Assembly: GCA_963841845.1 (NCBI GenBank)
Contig: CAWJEG010000005.1
Span: forward strand, 248,001-312,000
DNA: 64,000 bases
Source of the DNA: CAVVGZ01 sp963841845
GTDB lineage: Bacteria; Chloroflexota; Anaerolineae; Anaerolineales; Anaerolineaceae
Reading direction: 5' to 3'
The position numbers and the translations under genes were made by a program. Of this stretch, positions 45,259 through 54,367 are shown piece after piece. Position 1 is the first letter of the stretch, and each line of letters opens with the position of its first letter. The notes below the pieces were generated by a model, which saw nothing but the letters and a program-made list of their open reading frames with translations, was not told where the DNA came from and did no database searches.

Positions 45259-46029
45259 TTATTTAGACCAGGACCAATCAGCGATTTTAGAAATATCCTG
45301 ATGAGATGTGAGGTCAAGGGTCAGTGGGGTAATACTGACATACCCATTAGCCAGTTCACCGATATCAGTGCCCTCTTCTATCACTCCGGATGGTCCATCT
45401 CCACCAATCCAATAGTATGGCCGCTGGCGTGGATCATTGCGTTCAATCAGGACGTCATGGTAAATTCGCAAACCTTGCCGGGTCACTTTGTATCCTTTAA
45501 TATGTTCAGGTGCAATATTGGGAATATTTACATTTAGAAATACATCTTTGGGCAATTCATTTTCCAGTAATAATGCAACTACTTTTTTTGCAGCAATACA
45601 AGCCCCCTCGAAATTAAGTCCATCAGGCATGTGTTCCGGACCATCCAGAGAAAATGACACTCCGCGTACACCCCAAATAACCGCCTCCATGGCTGCAGTC
45701 ACCGTTCCGGAGTAGGTGACGTCGTGGCCAAGATTCGCCGAAGGATTAATGCCGGCTACAACCAGGTCGACCGGCTTCTTTAACAAACCCAGTAATGCCA
45801 GGGCAACACAATCGGATGGGGCTCCGTCGGTTGCAAGGGCGCTCATTCCATTTTCCAAAACCAGCGATTGAACCCTTAATGGTCTATGGAGGGTCTTGAC
45901 ATGTCCTGATATGGACCAGTTGTGATCGGGTGCAAGAATATCTACATTGCCAAAAGGCAGCATTGCTTCTGCAAGTGCCATTAAACCCGGGGCTTTCACG
46001 CCATCATCATTTGTTACAAGGATATTCAT
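45259..46029 (-). CDS. surE: 5'/3'-nucleotidase SurE
   Basis: The 256-residue protein begins MNILVTNDDGVKAPGLMALA with the catalytic Asp-Asp and ends its core with VAGINPSANLGHDVTYSGTV. The NxS and DDG metal ligands are present. SurE dephosphorylates nucleoside monophosphates. Confidence 0.95.
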   Translation of the reverse strand: MNILVTNDDGVKAPGLMALAEAMLPFGNVDILAPDHNWSISGHVKTLHRPLRVQSLVLENGMSALATDGAPSDCVALALLGLLKKPVDLVVAGINPSANLGHDVTYSGTVTAAMEAVIWGVRGVSFSLDGPEHMPDGLNFEGACIAAKKVVALLLENELPKDVFLNVNIPNIAPEHIKGYKVTRQGLRIYHDVLIERNDPRQRPYYWIGGDGPSGVIEEGTDIGELANGYVSITPLTLDLTSHQDISKIADWSWSK

Positions 46030-46105
46030 TTATTTTCCCGCGATAATTCAGGATGCACTGATATTAATGGAACGAATCCTGCAAGAATTTTACCGGTTTT
46101 TGGAA

Positions 46106-47905
46106 TTAATCATCAAATTCTGGAATTGGTGTGACCTCACGTTTTCGTTTCATCCAGTCCTTAATAATGAGTGAACCGGATTGAATTATATCAATCCCCC
46201 AGCCGCGTAAAGGCACTTCAAGTTCACCTTTGTGGCAGACAGTACTCAAATTGGCATGGTCAACCCAGTTTTTGAGATCTGCCAGTTTCCTTTTCTGTTC
46301 TATAAGATCCGGCGTGGTTGTGACAATCTCATCAATCTCAGGGATTAACTGAATCGCCTTGCGTATGCGCGCATCTGTGGCTTCAGCGACATCGGCAGGG
46401 ATAACACCTGTCTGGCCTTTTATTTCATTCAAACGCCTGCCAGCTTCATAGGTAACTGCAACTAGCTGATCCCGGGTCATCCATTTTGTTTCATAGTTCA
46501 ATACGTATTTCCAACTGGGTGATAACAGCAGCTGGCGATGTTCTTCAAGCGTTCTGGCGAACATCCGAAAGCCGTGTTTTTGCGGGTTCTCGAAAGCCCT
46601 GCTGCCAGGGTCCAGAAATGGTGCCATGGGAGAAATAAGCGGTACCAGGCGGTGGTCATTCGGGGATGAGAACTTTTTGATCAGGTCTCTTGAATATTCG
46701 ACTGAATCCAGTACTGACTCGGTTGTTTGCTGTTTTATTCCGGTCATAAAAAAGAGGTCAAAACGCTGGCAGCCATTATCCAGAGCATATTGTATGGAAT
46801 TCTCCAATTGCTCATTTGAATATGGCCTTCCGAAAGCCCGGCGAATGTTTTCATCATGCGATTCCATGGAAATTTCAACATTGTAATTAGGAAGCGCTTT
46901 TCCAAGCTTTTCGAAAAACGATTGAGGAGGAGCGTCATAAAATTCAAATAAAATTGGTTTTGAATAACCGGAAAGCGCATCCAAAAACCGGTTGGCATAT
47001 GCCTCACCTGCAAGGCGTATGTCACCCAGTACCATCACTGGTGCTTTGCTAAACTTGCCAATTGATTGGATATCCCCGGCTAATTTTTCGGGAGAGCGAA
47101 AAGCTGGATTTTGCCGATTAAAGAAACGCCTGAAACTGCAAGCGGAGCCCCCGCAGGTTACACAGTTGTAACTGCATCCGTGCAGGGTCATGGCTGCTGT
47201 TGCCGGGTATGTCAACCAATTACGAAAAGGAAGATGACCAATTAAATCACGGTAACGGATCACCGAACGCATGATATGGGTGTAATCAATTTCCTGGTCA
47301 TCCAGAGTTTCCGGCACATGAGAGAGAGGGTTAATGCAGTGATTACCTTCATCATCCTTCCAAACCAGGTTGGGAATGCGCTGAATTTTTCGATAGTCCG
47401 GCGATCCCACCTTGGGATGGGCGCTTCCCCCGGATTTGAGATATTTCATCAATATTAACAAAGGCAGTTCGGTTGAATCACCCCGCAAAATAAAATCAAC
47501 ACAAGAATATCGGATTAATTCTTCATGGAAATAGGTTGAGGAGAATCCGCCGAATATCACCGGAACATTTGGCTTTACACGTTTTATAATCCTGGCAACC
47601 TCAATTGAGCCGTGAGCATGAGGAAGCCAGTGCAGGTCAATTCCAAATGCTATTGAATCCAGACCAGCCAGGTAACTCTCCACATTAAAATCCCGGCTGT
47701 ACAGCATGCGCACCGCCAGGTTTATGATACGGGCATGATACCCATGGCGGTCCAAATATTCTGCCATCGATGTAAAACCAATTGGGTACATCTCAAATAC
47801 GGTTGTGGACGGAACCATATCACTCACCGGACCGGAGAGGATCGCTTCATTCCGAAAATCAAAGACACTGGGAGCATGCAGGAGTATTAGATCGGGATTA
47901 TTCAT
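46106..47905 (-). CDS. B12-binding radical SAM protein
   Basis: The 599-residue protein has an N-terminal cobalamin-binding-like domain (residues about 1-180) and a radical SAM domain. The radical SAM cluster CX3CX2C is in GCSYNCVTCGGSACSFRRFF near residue 245. The C-terminal region is long and alpha-helical. Such enzymes methylate unactivated carbons, often in lipids or natural products. The substrate is unknown and no biosynthetic partners are adjacent. Confidence 0.85.
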   Translation of the reverse strand: MNNPDLILLHAPSVFDFRNEAILSGPVSDMVPSTTVFEMYPIGFTSMAEYLDRHGYHARIINLAVRMLYSRDFNVESYLAGLDSIAFGIDLHWLPHAHGSIEVARIIKRVKPNVPVIFGGFSSTYFHEELIRYSCVDFILRGDSTELPLLILMKYLKSGGSAHPKVGSPDYRKIQRIPNLVWKDDEGNHCINPLSHVPETLDDQEIDYTHIMRSVIRYRDLIGHLPFRNWLTYPATAAMTLHGCSYNCVTCGGSACSFRRFFNRQNPAFRSPEKLAGDIQSIGKFSKAPVMVLGDIRLAGEAYANRFLDALSGYSKPILFEFYDAPPQSFFEKLGKALPNYNVEISMESHDENIRRAFGRPYSNEQLENSIQYALDNGCQRFDLFFMTGIKQQTTESVLDSVEYSRDLIKKFSSPNDHRLVPLISPMAPFLDPGSRAFENPQKHGFRMFARTLEEHRQLLLSPSWKYVLNYETKWMTRDQLVAVTYEAGRRLNEIKGQTGVIPADVAEATDARIRKAIQLIPEIDEIVTTTPDLIEQKRKLADLKNWVDHANLSTVCHKGELEVPLRGWGIDIIQSGSLIIKDWMKRKREVTPIPEFDD

Positions 47906-48092
47906 ATTGCTTTCTTTGTATGGATAATTCGGGCACGATTTATCATATTTTTCTACGGACCCTTATTGTAACTGACAGGAGTCTAATTATTTTTCGCCAA
48001 TCATCTTAAGTTTGGTTGACGAAAATCATTATAAATGCAGAATGTGATAATATAATTTTTACAACCAGAAAATAATCTTGATGAGGTATTCA

Positions 48093-49040
48093 ATGAAGCA
48101 TACCCCTGCACAATTCCCTGCGAAAACCTGGCTGGCTGCAATTTTTGCCATTGTTTCTATCCTTATACTTTATATACCCGGGATCGTTTACGCCCAGGAA
48201 GAAATAAAAATTGGCAGACTTCAAATTGACATCTGGCCGGAATATGACCGTCCTGATGTTTTAGTTATTTACCGCATTGTCCTATCACCTGAAAATGCAT
48301 TGCCTGCAAAAATGGAGCTCCGTATCCCGCTTGAAGCCAATAAACCGCTCAATCTTGCAGGAAAGGATGCGGATGGTATGCTCTACAATCTGGATTATAC
48401 AACCCGAATTGAGGGTGATTGGATCTGGGTGTCTTTTACCACTCCATCACAGGAAATCCAGCTTGAATATTATGATCCGCGTCTTCTAAAAACCGATCTC
48501 ACCCGTGAATTTGAATATCGTTGGCCGGGGGATTACATGGTTGATGAAACGGTTATACAGATTCAAGAACCAATAAATACAACCAGAATGGAAATCAGTC
48601 CTGACCTGGGGGAAGGCGTGCCCGGAAATGATGGGCTGACTTATTATATTTCCTCTATTGGTTCTCTGGATAAAAATACACCCTTCAGCATTCAAATTGA
48701 ATATGACAAAACAGACGATACCCTGAGTTCAAGCCAGGTTCCAGTGTTTCCAAGTGAGCCAATTGGACAACAAACTCAGGGGCGAACCTCCCTCGGCGAG
48801 GTGATTCCCTGGGTTTTAGGGGTACTGGGAGCTGTGATGATTGTGGGAGGCGGCTTTTGGTACTGGCATACCGGAAGGGATATCCAGAAGACCCGTAAAA
48901 AGCACCGCCAGACAAGGAGCCTGGATGACGAGGGAAAAATCCAGCCAGGGACAGCCATCTACTGCCACAAATGTGGGAAAAGGGCAGCGGACGGAGACTT
49001 GTTTTGCCGGGTGTGCGGAACGAAACTGCAGATCGAATAG
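48093..49040 (+). CDS. Secreted/membrane protein with C-terminal zinc ribbon, unknown function
   Basis: The 315-residue protein starts at ATG 48093 behind GAGGT. It has a signal peptide (LAAIFAIVSILILYIPGIVY), an extracytoplasmic beta-rich domain of about 200 residues, and a transmembrane helix near 230-255 (VIPWVLGVLGAVMIVGGGF). The cytoplasmic tail ends in a zinc ribbon, YCHKCGKRAADGDLFCRVC. The ribbon would lie on the cytoplasmic side. No family is recognised for the outer domain. Confidence 0.72.
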   Translation: MKHTPAQFPAKTWLAAIFAIVSILILYIPGIVYAQEEIKIGRLQIDIWPEYDRPDVLVIYRIVLSPENALPAKMELRIPLEANKPLNLAGKDADGMLYNLDYTTRIEGDWIWVSFTTPSQEIQLEYYDPRLLKTDLTREFEYRWPGDYMVDETVIQIQEPINTTRMEISPDLGEGVPGNDGLTYYISSIGSLDKNTPFSIQIEYDKTDDTLSSSQVPVFPSEPIGQQTQGRTSLGEVIPWVLGVLGAVMIVGGGFWYWHTGRDIQKTRKKHRQTRSLDDEGKIQPGTAIYCHKCGKRAADGDLFCRVCGTKLQIE

Positions 49041-49102
49041 GAAACAGCTATTCATTCAATCACCCGGGAAAGAATTGACCTGGAACAATGCTCCCCGGCA
49101 AA

Positions 49103-50026
49103 TTAATCTTCTTTAAGGTACCCCATCATTTTCAAGGCGTCTTGCTTGTTACGCCAATTTTTATTTACTTTTACCTTTAATTCCAGGAATACCTTCCTCC
49201 CGCTCATCAACTCAATTTCCTTTCGGGCCGTTGTTCCAATGGCTTTCAGCGTAGCAGCTCCCTTCCCGATGACAATGCCTTTATGGGATTCCCTTTCTAC
49301 ATACAAGGTTGCCACAATATGGGCGCCAATATCTCCACGCTCATTGTATTCATCTATATGAATCCCGATTGAATAAGGAACTTCATCCCGCAGATGAACC
49401 AGAGCTGCTGAGCGTATTAATTCAGCCGCAATTTCCCTCTCAAATTGGTCAGTAATCTGCTGGGAATCATAGAAAGGTTGTCCTGGCGGGAGTTTTTGGA
49501 TGATTCCTGTCAATAATTCCTGACAACCGAATCCTGTTTTTGCAGATAAATGGAATACATCTGCATCCGGCAGCATTTCTTGAAACCTTTTGATATTTTC
49601 TTCCAGCAGCTGACGGCTGGATGTCTTATCCACCTTGTTGACTGCCAGGATTATTGGAATTTCTATCGGGATTTTTTTTAAGGATTCCAGCAGCAGCAGA
49701 TCATCGCTGTGTGGTTTTTCACTTCCATCTACGATCCATACAATGACATCTGCATCTTCCAGGGAGGATTTTATCGCCTCGATCATGAATCTGCCAAGCT
49801 CATGGGTGGGATGGTGCATCCCGGGTGTATCAACCAGGATAATCTGGGCATCTTCAAGGGTTAGGATACCTAGCTGCTTTCGTTGAGTAGTTTGTGGCTT
49901 CGGAGTTACCGGGGCAATCATTTGCTCCATAAAAGTGTTAACCAGGGTTGATTTGCCAACATTCGGGCGGCCTACCAGGGCAGCATATCCGGCTTTATAG
50001 CCTTGAGGGTACAATTCATTGTTCAT
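49103..50026 (-). CDS. era: GTPase Era
   Basis: The 307-residue protein has the P-loop LVGRPNVGKSTLVNTF, DTPGMHHPTHELG, the base-specific LAVNKVDK and the LSAKTG motif. A C-terminal KH domain (GIVIGKGAATLKAIGTTARK) binds the 3' end of 16S rRNA. It helps 30S subunit maturation. Confidence 0.96.
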   Translation of the reverse strand: MNNELYPQGYKAGYAALVGRPNVGKSTLVNTFMEQMIAPVTPKPQTTQRKQLGILTLEDAQIILVDTPGMHHPTHELGRFMIEAIKSSLEDADVIVWIVDGSEKPHSDDLLLLESLKKIPIEIPIILAVNKVDKTSSRQLLEENIKRFQEMLPDADVFHLSAKTGFGCQELLTGIIQKLPPGQPFYDSQQITDQFEREIAAELIRSAALVHLRDEVPYSIGIHIDEYNERGDIGAHIVATLYVERESHKGIVIGKGAATLKAIGTTARKEIELMSGRKVFLELKVKVNKNWRNKQDALKMMGYLKED

Positions 50027-50414
50027 AAATATCCGGGAATGTCCTCCATGTTACCTAATGATACCAGTAGTTACAGAAAAACCAACTGCGCGCTTTTTTT
50101 ATGAAACCTGGGACATCCGGCATCATTCGTACGGAGAATCAACCATAAAACGAAAAAAGAAGTAAAAAGCGTAGGTTAATCGTAGGGTACCCGTCAAGTA
50201 CTATCCGCCGGTTTCTGATAATATAGATTCATAGGGCGACTTCTCTTCTTCTCCTCCTTAAGAGAGCGCCGGGGTCGGCGTCCCCGGCGCTCGTTGATTT
50301 TAATTCCACAAATAACAAATTGATAAAAATTGCCTGGCAAATTCGCAACAATAAAATTATGATAGACTTATTGTTGATATTCGAACTGTCAAAATTAATC
50401 CTGGGAGATAAACT
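50027..50414. other. Intergenic with GC-rich hairpin and anti-SD-like tract
   Basis: GAGCGCCGGGG (50264-50274) and CCCCGGCGCTC (50282-50292) form an 11-bp perfect stem in otherwise AT-rich DNA. Just upstream lies a pyrimidine tract with CCTCCTT (50253-50259), complementary to a Shine-Dalgarno sequence. The downstream side has no T-run (GTTGATTTTAA). It could be a small RNA or a terminator-like element. No gene is seen. Confidence 0.4.
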
Positions 50415-50969
50415 ATGATGGCATCAAGGCCGACCTACCCTATTGATATTGCAGGTGTGCACCGCGAACTATCCTTGTTTGAGATAAAACCCGGCTTGAG
50501 GATTGCCATTTTAAATATTCTTGGGGACACAGAACTGGTCCAGGCAGCTGCAAAGGAACTGGCCAATAAAATTTCCGAAATGGATTTTGATGTATTTGTA
50601 ACAGCAGAGACCAAGAGCATCCCGCTTGCCCATGCAATTTCCGTAGAAATGGGCAAACCGTATATTGTGCTGCGCAAGTCGTATAAACCTTACATGGGGG
50701 ATGCCTTTAAGGTGGAGACCCTCTCGATAACAACCGGCGAACCTCAAACCCTTTTTCTGGATGAAAAAGATAGGGCTTTGGTTCAAAACCGAAGAGTGAT
50801 GATTATCGATGATGTCATCAGCACCGGTTCCACCCTGCAGGGGATGAGATTATTAATGGAGAAAGCAGGAGCAATTCTCGTCGGCGAAGCAGCTATTTTT
50901 ACCGAGGGAGAAAGGGCAAAATGGCGGGATATTATCTGTCTTGGTCACCTGCCAGTATTCGTTGATTAA
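50415..50969 (+). CDS. Purine phosphoribosyltransferase (adenine PRT-like)
   Basis: The 184-residue protein has the PRPP-binding motif RRVMIIDDVISTGSTLQGM near residue 130 and a VFVTAETKSIPLAHAISVEM segment. The layout resembles adenine or xanthine phosphoribosyltransferases used in purine salvage. The base specificity is not evident. It stands alone and is followed by a hairpin. Confidence 0.82.
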   Translation: MMASRPTYPIDIAGVHRELSLFEIKPGLRIAILNILGDTELVQAAAKELANKISEMDFDVFVTAETKSIPLAHAISVEMGKPYIVLRKSYKPYMGDAFKVETLSITTGEPQTLFLDEKDRALVQNRRVMIIDDVISTGSTLQGMRLLMEKAGAILVGEAAIFTEGERAKWRDIICLGHLPVFVD

Positions 50970-51012
50970 AAGATAAGCCCCAACAGGATGGAATCTGTGG
51001 GGCTTTCATCTT
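50970..51012 (+). terminator. Hairpin after the phosphoribosyltransferase gene
   Basis: AAGATAAGCCCCA pairs with TGGGGCTTTCATCTT (AAGCCCCA/TGGGGCTT plus AAGAT/ATCTT), but only a short T-rich stretch follows. A weak terminator shared with the convergent GIY-YIG gene is likely. Confidence 0.55.
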
Positions 51013-51033
51013 ATTTGGATTAAGTACTTTCAA

Positions 51034-51306
51034 TCAAGTAATTATAGGAATTTCTGGTACACCGTTTATCAATTTCATCTTTCTTGTGCGCGGCATGGCT
51101 TTTATGGCTGCTTCCCTGGCCATTGCAGCCGAGCGGCTGGATAATTCTTCCAGGTAAACAAGCTGGACTGGTCTGCGGAGTTTCGTGTAACGGGCTCCTC
51201 TACCGGCGTTATGTGCAGCCAGGCGCCTGGTTGGATCGGTTGTCCAACCCGTGTAAAATGTCCCATCCGAACACTGCAGCAAATAGCAAAAAAAACCCAA
51301 GATCAA
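51034..51306 (-). CDS. GIY-YIG nuclease-superfamily protein
   Basis: The 90-residue protein belongs to the small GIY-YIG group. CYLLQCSDGTFYTGWT gives the YLL/YTGWT signature (equivalent to the GIY and YIG positions), followed by RRLAAHNAGRGARYTKLRRP. The conserved Glu is in REAAIK. It starts at TTG, overlapping the TyrA-like gene's stop by 4 nt. Many members of this short family are of unknown role in DNA metabolism. Confidence 0.87.
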   Translation of the reverse strand: MILGFFCYLLQCSDGTFYTGWTTDPTRRLAAHNAGRGARYTKLRRPVQLVYLEELSSRSAAMAREAAIKAMPRTRKMKLINGVPEIPIIT

Positions 51307-52286
51307 CTGGCTTTCTTATCTTTTCGACCAAATCCGATCAAGCTTCCAAGGGTTTCAGAGGCTCCGGGAATTTGAGCAGATTTTTCTTTTTCCCAGTTAC
51401 CAGTCATTCTTAATCGATACCAATCCTCAAAACCCTTTTCAGCTCTTTTTAAGTATTCATTCAGTTTCTTGCTATCCTCTTCAGAGATGTATGAGCGGGC
51501 TTCACGCAGTGATAAAACCAAATTATCAATCATGCGCAGGACATTATCCTTATTATCCATGGCTGACATCCCCGGTTCTTTTGACTGAGCCAGTGAGGTA
51601 GACAACTCGGCAACACGGGCATAATCCTTACCAGCCATCTTCCCCGCTTCTTTCCATCCAACCTGGTCAACCGTTGAATTGACCAGTGCAGCGGCTAAAA
51701 GGATCGGGAGCTGCCTGCTCATCGCTAAAAGGCCATCGCACTCATACGCATCCACAAAATAAGGGGTAGCACCCAATACTTCAGCAAAATCGGAAGCAAG
51801 CTTAACTGCGTCACGCTGAGTACCTGCCGTGCTGGAAATCGCAATCAGGCTATTTTGGAATAGGTCCTTCTGCCCCTCATAAGGATTTTGTTCATATTTG
51901 GTAAGGTATGCAGGATTGAGGCTGGGGGTAAATTTCAAAAAGAAACGATCCTTTGGCAGCAATTGTTTTGCCAGCTCAATTACCTGTACATGCAGCGGGG
52001 ATGTGTCCAGAATTACAACCTCAGGTTTTAAATCTGGTGCAATGATTTCAAGGGTTTTCTTTAGCTCATCCACTGGAAGATCCAGGATAATAATGTCAGC
52101 ATTTTCAACTGCCCTGGGTAAATTTGCCTCAACCTTATCTATTACACCCAGCTTTTGGGCTTGCTTGGCAACACTATTGCTAATATCATTGCCTACCCGG
52201 TTGAACTGATCTGTTTTATCTGCCAGAGCCAGTCCAATTGATGAGCCTATCTGGCTCAATCCGATTATCGTAAGTTGTATACTCAT
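51303..52286 (-). CDS. TyrA-like dehydrogenase (prephenate/arogenate dehydrogenase family)
   Basis: The 327-residue protein starts at ATG 52286 (GGAGGT upstream). It begins with a Rossmann motif, IIGLSQIGSSIGLALADKT, and has a helical C-terminal dimerisation domain. The NAD-binding half resembles TyrA, and IILDLPVDELKKTLEIIAPD and VVILDTSPLHVQVI follow its pattern. The conserved His-Ser active site of true prephenate dehydrogenases is not clearly visible, so substrate is uncertain. It overlaps the M50 gene by ATGA. Confidence 0.75.
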   Translation of the reverse strand: MSIQLTIIGLSQIGSSIGLALADKTDQFNRVGNDISNSVAKQAQKLGVIDKVEANLPRAVENADIIILDLPVDELKKTLEIIAPDLKPEVVILDTSPLHVQVIELAKQLLPKDRFFLKFTPSLNPAYLTKYEQNPYEGQKDLFQNSLIAISSTAGTQRDAVKLASDFAEVLGATPYFVDAYECDGLLAMSRQLPILLAAALVNSTVDQVGWKEAGKMAGKDYARVAELSTSLAQSKEPGMSAMDNKDNVLRMIDNLVLSLREARSYISEEDSKKLNEYLKRAEKGFEDWYRLRMTGNWEKEKSAQIPGASETLGSLIGFGRKDKKAS

Positions 52287-52933
52287 CCGAGACCTCCAAT
52301 TAGTAATCTGCTGAGTGTATTGAGGACAGGAATCAGTACCCATCCAAAGAGATCAATTCCAACCATCGGCCCCACAAATATTAAGGCCATCAGGATCATT
52401 GGCCCGTAAGGGTGAATTCTATCCAGGAAATCAGCCCATGAGGGTGGGAAAATGTACTGAGCAATTTTCTCCCCATCAAGTGGTGCCAGAGGAATCAGGT
52501 TGAATAATAGCAATAGCAAATTGATTTGGATAAATGCCACCAGGAACTGGGTTGGAGACGGTAAAACACCGGAGGATGAAAAAGAGAATGCAAATGGTAA
52601 AACTCTCAGAAGAATGGCAGCCATGATTGCCAACGCCAGGTTTGAAAGCGGTCCGGCAAATGATACCCACATTAAGGCTGAAGGCGATCTTCTGCTTAAG
52701 GCATAGGGGTTTACCGGAACAGGGCGTGCCCATCCAAAACCAACCAGGATGAGCATCAGGGAACCCATCAGGTCCAGATGCGCAGCTGGATTCAGGGTGA
52801 GCCGCCCGTTATCACGCGGAGTTGTATCACCAAACCGATCCGCCACAAAAGCGTGAGCGAATTCATGCACAGACAAGGCAATAATCAGGATAAGAATCCT
52901 GGTGATGATCGTTTCCGGGTCTAAATTAAACAT
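52283..52933 (-). CDS. Site-2 protease family (M50) membrane metalloprotease
   Basis: The 216-residue protein starts at ATG 52933. It carries the zinc motif SVHEFAHAFVADRFGD (HEXXH) near residue 20 and the second conserved motif FNLIPLAPLDGEKI (NPxxxLDG-like) near residue 155. Four or five hydrophobic helices put it in the membrane. It belongs to the short group of S2P-like proteases without a PDZ domain. Substrate is unknown. It is divergent from DUF951 with closely placed promoters. Confidence 0.9.
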   Translation of the reverse strand: MFNLDPETIITRILILIIALSVHEFAHAFVADRFGDTTPRDNGRLTLNPAAHLDLMGSLMLILVGFGWARPVPVNPYALSRRSPSALMWVSFAGPLSNLALAIMAAILLRVLPFAFSFSSSGVLPSPTQFLVAFIQINLLLLLFNLIPLAPLDGEKIAQYIFPPSWADFLDRIHPYGPMILMALIFVGPMVGIDLFGWVLIPVLNTLSRLLIGGLG

Positions 52934-52961
52934 GTAGACGTCAATGCCCCATTTCACGGTG

Positions 52962-52982
52962 ATTATACCATGATGATATAAT
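52962..52982. promoter_or_regulatory. Interleaved divergent -10 boxes between the M50 gene and DUF951
   Basis: TATAAT at 52977-52982 reads rightwards, with ATG 52989 only 6 nt later. TATAAT on the minus strand (52962-52967) reads leftwards. The two boxes sit within GATTATACC...GATATAATC, an imperfect palindrome, so the promoters must compete for polymerase. Confidence 0.45.
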
Positions 52983-52988
52983 CCATTT

Positions 52989-53189
52989 ATGCTGACCGAT
53001 TTGGAGTTGGAGGACCGGATAACACTTCGAAAAATCCATCCATGCGGAGGGTATGAATGGAAAGTGGTCAGGCTGGGAGCAGATATTGGGATTGAATGTC
53101 TTAAATGCGGACGGAGAGTCCTGCTTGCCCGGCGTGAACTGGCCAACCGGATTAAATCAATTAATAAGAAAACAGATCCAGATGCTTAG
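52989..53189 (+). CDS. DUF951 family protein
   Basis: The 66-residue protein matches DUF951: LEDRITLRKIHPCGGYEW, then VVRLGADIGIECLKCGRRVL, with a conserved Cys-rich knuckle (HPCG and CLKC) that may bind zinc. Its ATG is 6 nt after a TATAAT box, so the mRNA is probably leaderless. It overlaps the next glycosyltransferase gene by 8 nt. Confidence 0.85.
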   Translation: MLTDLELEDRITLRKIHPCGGYEWKVVRLGADIGIECLKCGRRVLLARRELANRIKSINKKTDPDA

Positions 53190-54330
53190 TCCTGAAAAAC
53201 CCCGCATCCTTTTCCTCTTTTCGGACACAGGTGGTGGTCACCGCAGTGCCACCGAAGCCATTATTGAAGCTATCCAATTGGAATTCCCGGATGAAATTGA
53301 TCTGCAGATGATCGATTTATTTAAAGAATATGCCCCCCCTCCCATGGACCTCGTCCCGGATATATATCCACCACTATCCCGGATGCCTCAGGTCTGGAAA
53401 ATTGGATACCGGTTGAGTGACGGCAGGCGCCGTACAAAGATTGTTAATTCCGTAGTTTACCCCTACATTCGGCGGTCAATTAGAAAACTTATCCAGGAAA
53501 ATCCTTGCGATCTCGTCGTTTCTGTCCATGGGTTGATGACCAGTCCAGTAGCAAGGGTCTTGAAGAAATATCCGATCGGTTTCGTCACCGTTGTGACTGA
53601 CCTGATCTCCACACATGCTACCTGGTATGAAAAAACTGCTGACCTGATTATCGTGCCTACCGAACAGGCATATAAGCGCGGCTTGGACCTGGGTATTCCG
53701 GCAGAAAACATGAAAGTGATCGGACTGCCGGTAGCGGATAAATTCCGATTACCGGCGGAAGAAAAGGAAACAATTAGAAAAAACCTGGGATGGTCCCCGG
53801 AGGGTTTCTATATTTTATTGGTAGGCGGCGGGGAGGGCATGGGACCGATTGATGAATTCGCCCGGGCAATTAATGAATCATGTCCAGATGTCTCTCTGAT
53901 TATTGTAACCGGAAGAAATCCTTCCTTAAAATCCAGGCTTGAGAAAATTAATTGGAATATTCCGGCTCATATACTCGGTTTTGTAACCAATATGCATGAA
54001 CTAATGCGTGCTTCGGATGTTCTCGCTACAAAAGCCGGGCCGGGCACAATCTCGGAAGCGATGATTTGTCAGCTGCCGATTATCCTTTACAGTTACATGC
54101 CAGGTCAGGAGGATGGGAATATCGATTACGTGGTAAATGAAGGCGTTGGGTATTGGGCACCGGATAAAGAATCCTTCACAACAACATTGAGACAAATGAT
54201 CGATAATCCCCAATCGGCCCTGAAAGCAAAAGAATCCTGCCTGCGGCTGGCACGGCCTAATGCAGCCAGACAAATTGCTGCTGAACTGGTCCATCGGGTA
54301 AAAGATATTAAACTGCAACAGAATCCCTGA
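53182..54330 (+). CDS. MGDG synthase-like glycosyltransferase (GT28)
   Basis: The 382-residue protein starts at ATG 53182. It has ILFLFSDTGGGHRSATEAII at the N-terminus, the GGGH motif of the MGDG synthase/MurG-like GT-B group. The sugar-nucleotide site is seen in ASDVLATKAGPGTISEAMIC near residue 275. Members glycosylate diacylglycerol or related lipids at the inner membrane surface. No second lipid glycosyltransferase is adjacent. Confidence 0.88.
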   Translation: MLSPEKPRILFLFSDTGGGHRSATEAIIEAIQLEFPDEIDLQMIDLFKEYAPPPMDLVPDIYPPLSRMPQVWKIGYRLSDGRRRTKIVNSVVYPYIRRSIRKLIQENPCDLVVSVHGLMTSPVARVLKKYPIGFVTVVTDLISTHATWYEKTADLIIVPTEQAYKRGLDLGIPAENMKVIGLPVADKFRLPAEEKETIRKNLGWSPEGFYILLVGGGEGMGPIDEFARAINESCPDVSLIIVTGRNPSLKSRLEKINWNIPAHILGFVTNMHELMRASDVLATKAGPGTISEAMICQLPIILYSYMPGQEDGNIDYVVNEGVGYWAPDKESFTTTLRQMIDNPQSALKAKESCLRLARPNAARQIAAELVHRVKDIKLQQNP

Positions 54331-54332
54331 AC

Positions 54333-54361
54333 TTGCTCCTGATTGCTCCCTGGCATATAAT
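54333..54361 (+). promoter_or_regulatory. Promoter placed directly before tsaE
   Basis: TTGCTC (54333-54338) and TATAAT (54356-54361) are separated by 17 nt. ATG of tsaE follows only 6 nt after the -10 box, so transcription should begin at the start codon. It lies partly in the tail of the upstream gene. Confidence 0.5.
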
Positions 54362-54367
54362 TTCAAC

